A DNA stretch of 64,000 bases from Globodera rostochiensis. Its lineage: Eukaryota; Nematoda; Chromadorea; Rhabditida; Heteroderidae. The stretch lies in contig JAEVLN010000036.1 of assembly GCA_018350325.1 (NCBI GenBank), positions 70,103-134,102 of the forward strand, in the 5' to 3' direction. Position 1 is the first letter of the stretch. Every line of letters begins with the position of its first letter. The notes below the pieces were generated by a model. That model saw only the letters and a list, made by a program, of their open reading frames with translations. It did no database searches and was not told the origin of the DNA. A program made the position numbers and the translations under genes. Shown here piece by piece: positions 54,960 to 64,000 of this stretch.

Positions 54960-57900
54960 ATTGTTAAGTATGTTTCAAGGTGTAGTCTCGTGTTGTTCGT
55001 ATCCAACATTGATTATGACGCAATATTCTGTTTTTTTCTATATTTTATTTATTTATGAAACTTTAGCAACAAATTGGATTAATCTAAATTAAGTCTGGAA
55101 TTTGAGCATAAATGTGGCAAGTGTGCTTGAAAAACCATTATTTATATTTTATTTAATTTACATATATATTTTATTAAACATTTATTTTTTTGTTTATAGC
55201 GATTTTTTTATAGCTGCTTACTGGTTTCAAATTGATTTATTTTTAGTTTCTGAATTTTAAAGAAATTTATAAAGAGAAAAACACCTTTTAAAGTTAAAGC
55301 TTTACCGGCCGCAATTGCAAATTTCTATTTTCGCTTTAATTTTTTGTTCTTTTAAATGCAATTCCTTATACGGTCTTAATTTTCTTATTTTTAATCATAA
55401 TTTTAATATTTTTATGTAATTTTAAATTTTTACAAAAGTGTGTTTCACAGTTTGACATCAAAATTTATTAATAATCAAATAAAATAACAACAATATTAGT
55501 AGCTATTTTGCCTTATTTTATATATTAAAGGTATTTGCATAAATAAAATGATTTATTTTGTTAGGAATTGGTCTTTGTTTCGGGTATTTGTTTTAATTTA
55601 AAATATTTGTAATTTCATAATTACTAGAAAACGGATTTTAGGGACTAAAAAACGTGAGATAGGAACATATAATAGGGTCTAAATCCCTTAAAATAAGGGC
55701 TAAACCAAAAAAGTGGCAAAATAGTGACTTAAAAGTGTGCTAAAACTGAATCAGTCAATTTTTCGCGAAAATCTTTAAAATCCATCAATCTTTATTAATT
55801 TCTTCTTACAATTGTAAATATAATATTTTTTACTTGATTTTGTAAAATTTTATTAAAAAAACATCAAAAATCAAAATTTTTTCGGAAAAATCAATTGAAT
55901 TTTTGGACCAAGAAAAAGTAATGGGTGCATTTGGGAACGAAAATTTTGATTTTAAGGGTAGATTTCCCCTTTTTTGCATTTTTCTTAAAAAAATTTTTGG
56001 AAAATGCCTATTTTTTCTTAAAATTTTGGGCGAAAATGCCAAAATAGGGACTAAAAACGCTAAAATCGCAAAACAGAGATTTATTCTCAAAAGGCCGAAA
56101 TAGACTAGGACGACGTGCGTTTCCGGAGTAGTAATAAAAGTGACGAAATGATAATATATTATGCTTTTTTTGGTTTACAATTTATCACTTGCCATTGCGG
56201 TTCTATAATCCGCCTATACTTTCTTTTATAATATTTTCGTTAAATTAAGTTTGTACGATGAATCAATTTTTTTATTCTGCATTTTTTCTTGTATTATAAT
56301 AAAGAGTGTAATCGATACAAATTTGTTTTGAAAATTTGTCAATTGTTAATTTAATATATGTATATGTTCGGTAAAGACTTATTATTATCTGTAATTTAAA
56401 TTGCATGAAATTGTAATTGTTTAAATTTTTTTTAATATTTTAATATTTATCTTTATATATGTTATTCAGTATTTTATAGTTCAAACTCTTTCTATAGCAA
56501 TTTAACTAATTTTAATAAAATAATATTTTTTATAGGTAGCCATGGTTAGTTGATTGTTACTTGTCCAAACCACACAACGACCATCTCATTCTTTTGATGT
56601 AGTTGTATTAAATTGTTGGTATTTAATAGATTATGGTCTTTATTATTTATATTAAGTGTATCAACCGCAAAGTTCGTATTTTTGTCGGTATTAAGTTGCA
56701 GTGTCTAATTCAGTATTTTGAGCCTTTTTTTCGTTTATTTTAATTTTTATTAAAATTTTGCATTCAACTATTTTTTTAAATATTTTATTAAAGTTACTTG
56801 TTTAAGTTTGTTTCAAGGTGTAGTCTCGTGTTGTTCGTATCCAACATTGATTATGACGCAATATTCTGTTTTTTTCTATATTTTATTTATTTATGAAACT
56901 TTAGCAACAAATTGGATTAATCTAAATTAAGTCTGGAATTTGAGCATAAATGTGGCAAGTGTGCTTGAAAAACCATTATTTATATTTTATTTTATTTACA
57001 TATATATTTTATTAAACATTTATTTTAGTTAGACTTTTGTTTATAGCGATTTTTTTATAGCTGCTTACTGGTTTCAAATTGATTTATTTTTAGTTTCTGA
57101 ATTTTAAAGAAATTTATAAAGAGAAAAACACCTTTTAAAGTTAAAGCTTTACCGGCCGCAATTGCAAATTTCTATTTTCGCTTTAATTTTTTGTTCTTTT
57201 AAATGCAATTCCTTATACGGTCTTAATTTTCTTATTTTTAATCATAATTTTAATATTTTTATGTAATTTTAAATTTTTACAAAAGTGTGTTTCACAGTTT
57301 GACATCAAAATTTATTAATAATCAAATAAAATAACAACAATATTAGTAGCTATTTTGCCTTATTTTATATATTAAAGGTATTTGCATAAATAAAATGATT
57401 TATTTTGTTAGGAATTGGTCTTTGTTTCGGGTATTTGTTTTAATTTAAAATATTTGTAATTTCATAATTACTAGAAAACGGATTTTAGGGACTAAAAAAC
57501 GTGAGATAGGAACATATAATAGGGTCTAAATCCCTTAAAATAAGGGCTAAACCAAAAAAGTGGCAAAATAGTGACTTAAAAGTGTGCTAAAACTGAATCA
57601 GTCAATTTTTCGCGAAAATCTTTAAAATCCATCAATCTTTATTAATTTCTTCTTACAATTGTAAATATAATATTTTTTACTTGATTTTGTAAAATTTTAT
57701 TAAAAAAACATCAAAAATCAAAATTTTTTCGGAAAAATCAATTGAATTTTTGGACCAAGAAAAAGTAATGGGTGCATTTGGGAACGAAAATTTTGATTTT
57801 AAGGGTAGATTTCCCCTTTTTTGCATTTTTCTTAAAAAAATTTTTGGAAAATGCCTAAAATATTGCATTTTTTCTTAAAATTTTGGGCGAAAATGCCAAA

Positions 57901-60900
57901 ATAGGGACTAAAAACGCTAAAATCGCAAAACAGAGATTTATTCTCAAAAGGCCGAAATAGACTAGGACGACGTGCGTTTCCGGAGTAGTAATAAAAGTGA
58001 CGAAATGATAATATATTATGCTTTTTTTGGTTTACAATTTATCACTTGCCATTGCGGTTCTATAATCCGCCTATACTTTCTTTTATAATATTTTCGTTAA
58101 ATTAAGTTTGTACGATGAATCAATTTTTTTATTCTGCATTTTTTCTTGTATTATAATAAAGAGTGTAATCGATACAAATTTGTTTTGAAAATTTGTCAAT
58201 TGTTAATTTAATATATGTATATGTTCGGTAAAGACTTATTATTATCTGTAATTTAAATTGCATGAAATTGTAATTGTTTAAATTTTTTTTAATATTTTAA
58301 TATTTATCTTTATATATGTTATTCAGTATTTTATAGTTCAAACTCTTTCTATAGCAATTTAACTAATTTTAATAAAATAATATTTTTTATAGGTAGCCAT
58401 GGTTAGTTGATTGTTACTTGTCCAAACCACACAACGACCATCTCATTCTTTTGATGTAGTTGTATTAAATTGTTGGTATTTAATAGATTATGGTCTTTAT
58501 TATTTATATTAAGTGTATCAACCGCAAAGTTCGTATTTTTGTCGGTATTAAGTTGCAGTGTCTAATTCAGTATTTTGAGCCTTTTTTTCGTTTATTTTAA
58601 TTTTTATTAAAATTTTGCATTCAACTATTTTTTTAAATATTTTATTAAAGTTACTTGTTTAAGTTTGTTTCAAGGTGTAGTCTCGTGTTGTTCGTATCCA
58701 ACATTGATTATGACGCAATATTCTGTTTTTTTCTATATTTTATTTATTTATGAAACTTTAGCAACAAATTGGATTAATCTAAATTAAGTCTGGAATTTGA
58801 GCATAAATGTGGCAAGTGTGCTTGAAAAACCATTATTTATATTTTATTTTATTTACATATATATTTTATTAAACATTTATTTTAGTTAGACTTTTGTTTA
58901 TAGCGATTTTTTTATAGCTGCTTACTGGTTTCAAATTGATTTATTTTTAGTTTCTGAATTTTAAAGAAATTTATAAAGAGAAAAACACCTTTTAAAGTTA
59001 AAGCTTTACCGGCCGCAATTGCAAATTTCTATTTTCGCTTTAATTTTTTGTTCTTTTAAATGCAATTCCTTATACGGTCTTAATTTTCTTATTTTTAATC
59101 ATAATTTTAATATTTTTATGTAATTTTAAATTTTTACAAAAGTGTGTTTCACAGTTTGACATCAAAATTTATTAATAATCAAATAAAATAACAACAATAT
59201 TAGTAGCTATTTTGCCTTATTTTATATATTAAAGGTATTTGCATAAATAAAATGATTTATTTTGTTAGGAATTGGTCTTTGTTTCGGGTATTTGTTTTAA
59301 TTTAAAATATTTGTAATTTCATAATTACTAGAAAACGGATTTTAGGGACTAAAAAACGTGAGATAGGAACATATAATAGGGTCTAAATCCCTTAAAATAA
59401 GGGCTAAACCAAAAAAGTGGCAAAATAGTGACTTAAAAGTGTGCTAAAACTGAATCAGTCAATTTTTCGCGAAAATCTTTAAAATCCATCAATCTTTATT
59501 AATTTCTTCTTACAATTGTAAATATAATATTTTTTACTTGATTTTGTAAAATTTTATTAAAAAAACATCAAAAATCAAAATTTTTTCGGAAAAATCAATT
59601 GAATTTTTGGACCAAGAAAAAGTAATGGGTGCATTTGGGAACGAAAATTTTGATTTTAAGGGTAGATTTCCCCTTTTTTGCATTTTTCTTAAAAAAATTT
59701 TTGGAAAATGCCTAAAATATTGCATTTTTTCTTAAAATTTTGGGCGAAAATGCCAAAATAGGGACTAAAAACGCTAAAATCGCAAAACAGAGATTTATTC
59801 TCAAAAGGCCGAAATAGACTAGGACGACGTGCGTTTCCGGAGTAGTAATAAAAGTGACGAAATGATAATATATTATGCTTTTTTTGGTTTACAATTTATC
59901 ACTTGCCATTGCGGTTCTATAATCCGCCTATACTTTCTTTTATAATATTTTCGTTAAATTAAGTTTGTACGATGAATCAATTTTTTTATTCTGCATTTTT
60001 TCTTGTATTATAATAAAGAGTGTAATCGATACAAATTTGTTTTGAAAATTTGTCAATTGTTAATTTAATATATGTATATGTTCGGTAAAGACTTATTATT
60101 ATCTGTAATTTAAATTGCATGAAATTGTAATTGTTTAAATTTTTTTTAATATTTTAATATTTATCTTTATATATGTTATTCAGTATTTTATAGTTCAAAC
60201 TCTTTCTATAGCAATTTAACTAATTTTAATAAAATAATATTTTTTATAGGTAGCCATGGTTAGTTGATTGTTACTTGTCCAAACCACACAACGACCATCT
60301 CATTCTTTTGATGTAGTTGTATTAAATTGTTGGTATTTAATAGATTATGGTCTTTATTATTTATATTAAGTGTATCAACCGCAAAGTTCGTATTTTTGTC
60401 GGTATTAAGTTGCAGTGTCTAATTCAGTATTTTGAGCCTTTTTTTCGTTTATTTTAATTTTTATTAAAATTTTGCATTCAACTATTTTTTTAAATATTTT
60501 ATTAAAGTTACTTGTTTAAGTTTGTTTCAAGGTGTAGTCTCGTGTTGTTCGTATCCAACATTGATTATGACGCAATATTCTGTTTTTTTCTATATTTTAT
60601 TTATTTATGAAACTTTAGCAACAAATTGGATTAATCTAAATTAAGTCTGGAATTTGAGCATAAATGTGGCAAGTGTGCTTGAAAAACCATTATTTATATT
60701 TTATTTTATTTACATATATATTTTATTAAACATTTATTTTAGTTAGACTTTTGTTTATAGCGATTTTTTTATAGCTGCTTACTGGTTTCAAATTGATTTA
60801 TTTTTAGTTTCTGAATTTTAAAGAAATTTATAAAGAGAAAAACACCTTTTAAAGTTAAAGCTTTACCGGCCGCAATTGCAAATTTCTATTTTCGCTTTAA

Positions 60901-63900
60901 TTTTTTGTTCTTTTAAATGCAATTCCTTATACGGTCTTAATTTTCTTATTTTTAATCATAATTTTAATATTTTTATGTAATTTTAAATTTTTACAAAAGT
61001 GTGTTTCACAGTTTGACATCAAAATTTATTAATAATCAAATAAAATAACAACAATATTAGTAGCTATTTTGCCTTATTTTATATATTAAAGGTATTTGCA
61101 TAAATAAAATGATTTATTTTGTTAGGAATTGGTCTTTGTTTCGGGTATTTGTTTTAATTTAAAATATTTGTAATTTCATAATTACTAGAAAACGGATTTT
61201 AGGGACTAAAAAACGTGAGATAGGAACATATAATAGGGTCTAAATCCCTTAAAATAAGGGCTAAACCAAAAAAGTGGCAAAATAGTGACTTAAAAGTGTG
61301 CTAAAACTGAATCAGTCAATTTTTCGCGAAAATCTTTAAAATCCATCAATCTTTATTAATTTCTTCTTACAATTGTAAATATAATATTTTTTACTTGATT
61401 TTGTAAAATTTTATTAAAAAAACATCAAAAATCAAAATTTTTTCGGAAAAATCAATTGAATTTTTGGACCAAGAAAAAGTAATGGGTGCATTTGGGAACG
61501 AAAATTTTGATTTTAAGGGTAGATTTCCCCTTTTTTGCATTTTTCTTAAAAAAATTTTTGGAAAATGCCTAAAATATTGCATTTTTTCTTAAAATTTTGG
61601 GCGAAAATGCCAAAATAGGGACTAAAAACGCTAAAATCGCAAAACAGAGATTTATTCTCAAAAGGCCGAAATAGACTAGGACGACGTGCGTTTCCGGAGT
61701 AGTAATAAAAGTGACGAAATGATAATATATTATGCTTTTTTTGGTTTACAATTTATCACTTGCCATTGCGGTTCTATAATCCGCCTATACTTTCTTTTAT
61801 AATATTTTCGTTAAATTAAGTTTGTACGATGAATCAATTTTTTTATTCTGCATTTTTTCTTGTATTATAATAAAGAGTGTAATCGATACAAATTTGTTTT
61901 GAAAATTTGTCAATTGTTAATTTAATATATGTATATGTTCGGTAAAGACTTATTATTATCTGTAATTTAAATTGCATGAAATTGTAATTGTTTAAATTTT
62001 TTTTAATATTTTAATATTTATCTTTATATATGTTATTCAGTATTTTATAGTTCAAACTCTTTCTATAGCAATTTAACTAATTTTAATAAAATAATATTTT
62101 TTATAGGTAGCCATGGTTAGTTGATTGTTACTTGTCCAAACCACACAACGACCATCTCATTCTTTTGATGTAGTTGTATTAAATTGTTGGTATTTAATAG
62201 ATTATGGTCTTTATTATTTATATTAAGTGTATCAACCGCAAAGTTCGTATTTTTGTCGGTATTAAGTTGCAGTGTCTAATTCAGTATTTTGAGCCTTTTT
62301 TTCGTTTATTTTAATTTTTATTAAAATTTTGCATTCAACTATTTTTTTAAATATTTTATTAAAGTTACTTGTTTAAGTTTGTTTCAAGGTGTAGTCTCGT
62401 GTTGTTCGTATCCAACATTGATTATGACGCAATATTCTGTTTTTTTCTATATTTTATTTATTTATGAAACTTTAGCAACAAATTGGATTAATCTAAATTA
62501 AGTCTGGAATTTGAGCATAAATGTGGCAAGTGTGCTTGAAAAACCATTATTTATATTTTATTTTATTTACATATATATTTTATTAAACATTTATTTTAGT
62601 TAGACTTTTGTTTATAGCGATTTTTTTATAGCTGCTTACTGGTTTCAAATTGATTTATTTTTAGTTTCTGAATTTTAAAGAAATTTATAAAGAGAAAAAC
62701 ACCTTTTAAAGTTAAAGCTTTACCGGCCGCAATTGCAAATTTCTATTTTCGCTTTAATTTTTTGTTCTTTTAAATGCAATTCCTTATACGGTCTTAATTT
62801 TCTTATTTTTAATCATAATTTTAATATTTTTATGTAATTTTAAATTTTTACAAAAGTGTGTTTCACAGTTTGACATCAAAATTTATTAATAATCAAATAA
62901 AATAACAACAATATTAGTAGCTATTTTGCCTTATTTTATATATTAAAGGTATTTGCATAAATAAAATGATTTATTTTGTTAGGAATTGGTCTTTGTTTCG
63001 GGTATTTGTTTTAATTTAAAATATTTGTAATTTCATAATTACTAGAAAACGGATTTTAGGGACTAAAAAACGTGAGATAGGAACATATAATAGGGTCTAA
63101 ATCCCTTAAAATAAGGGCTAAACCAAAAAAGTGGCAAAATAGTGACTTAAAAGTGTGCTAAAACTGAATCAGTCAATTTTTCGCGAAAATCTTTAAAATC
63201 CATCAATCTTTATTAATTTCTTCTTACAATTGTAAATATAATATTTTTTACTTGATTTTGTAAAATTTTATTAAAAAAACATCAAAAATCAAAATTTTTT
63301 CGGAAAAATCAATTGAATTTTTGGACCAAGAAAAAGTAATGGGTGCATTTGGGAACGAAAATTTTGATTTTAAGGGTAGATTTCCCCTTTTTTGCATTTT
63401 TCTTAAAAAAATTTTTGGAAAATGCCTAAAATATTGCATTTTTTTCTTAAAATTTTGGGCGAAAATGCCAAAATAGGGACTAAAAACGCTAAAATCGCAA
63501 AACAGAGATTTATTCTCAAAAGGCCGAAATAGACTAGGACGACGTGCGTTTCCGGAGTAGTAATAAAAGTGACGAAATGATAATATATTATGCTTTTTTT
63601 GGTTTACAATTTATCACTTGCCATTGCGGTTCTATAATCCGCCTATACTTTCTTTTATAATATTTTCGTTAAATTAAGTTTGTACGATGAATCAATTTTT
63701 TTATTCTGCATTTTTTCTTGTATTATAATAAAGAGTGTAATCGATACAAATTTGTTTTGAAAATTTGTCAATTGTTAATTTAATATATGTATATGTTCGG
63801 TAAAGACTTATTATTATCTGTAATTTAAATTGCATGAAATTGTAATTGTTTAAATTTTTTTTAATATTTTAATATTTATCTTTATATATGTTATTCAGTA

Positions 63901-64000
63901 TTTTATAGTTCAAACTCTTTCTATAGCAATTTAACTAATTTTAATAAAATAATATTTTTTATAGGTAGCCATGGTTAGTTGATTGTTACTTGTCCAAACC
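54960..64000 (+). repeat. 1,857-bp satellite array, about 4.9 units, runs off the window
   Basis: Units repeat at 1,857-bp spacing (CAAGGTGTAGTCTCGTG at about 56,814, 58,671, 60,528 and 62,385). The first unit, with the same marker at about 54,976, is 19 bp shorter because of a 9-bp and a 10-bp difference. The later units look identical except for a single T added in a T-run near 63,440. Each unit contains a 63-residue minus-strand ORF of AT-driven composition, which is not called a gene. The array end is outside the window. Confidence 0.92.

Noticed and set aside
57677..57868. 63-aa minus-strand ORF repeated in every satellite unit
   Set aside because: Conservation is explained by array homogenisation; composition is AT-driven and the equivalent region at 8,166-8,357 is not conserved as protein.

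Overview
The window looks like an invertebrate nuclear genome, most likely a nematode. The background is very AT-rich and gene-poor, with many degenerate repeats, while the genes that can be read have many tiny GT-AG (some GC-AG) introns of about 40-57 bp. A root-knot-type nematode would fit, but the species cannot be fixed from the sequence alone.

The centre (27,628-51,963) is one integrated Maverick/Polinton, a virus-like DNA transposon of 24,336 bp. It begins AG, ends CT, is flanked by a perfect 6-bp target duplication (CTTGTA at 27,622-27,627 and 51,964-51,969) and has terminal inverted repeats of about 1.0 kb. It carries the expected core set: protein-primed family-B DNA polymerase, rve-type integrase with a chromodomain-like tail, FtsK/HerA-type packaging ATPase, adenovirus-type cysteine protease, double-jelly-roll major capsid protein and penton-like minor capsid protein. 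Several small virion-type or unknown proteins accompany them. Capsid genes and protease lie on the minus strand on the left. The ATPase to integrase cassette lies on the plus strand as a chain of overlapping ORFs. The polymerase lies on the minus strand on the right.

The most unusual content is a stand-alone gene (34,727-35,269, with a second copy at 40,756-41,298) whose spliced product reads as an Argonaute linker plus PAZ domain without MID or PIWI. It suggests capture of an RNA-interference component. Other oddities: (1) an almost identical 6,029-bp head-to-tail duplication (32,188-38,216 and 38,217-44,245) that truncates one integrase and one minor capsid gene; (2) two different cargo genes at opposite ends whose promoter and N-terminus are encoded by the TIR; (3) tRNA-like A/B-box sequences in the TIRs and in a third internal TIR-derived segment; (4) one nonsense codon in the polymerase and single-base frame breaks in protease, capsid and AT-hook genes, so the element is probably decaying, unless the indels are assembly errors.

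The flanks hold no convincing host gene. The left 27 kb is a mosaic of diverged dispersed repeats (families called A-G here), with a GC-rich foldback at 1.08-1.23 kb and a short-motif hairpin array at 13.4 kb. The right flank holds a paralogous empty insertion site of the Polinton, a 1,126-bp non-autonomous hAT-like element with 18-bp TIRs and a perfect 8-bp target duplication, and a satellite of about five 1,857-bp units that runs off the window end.
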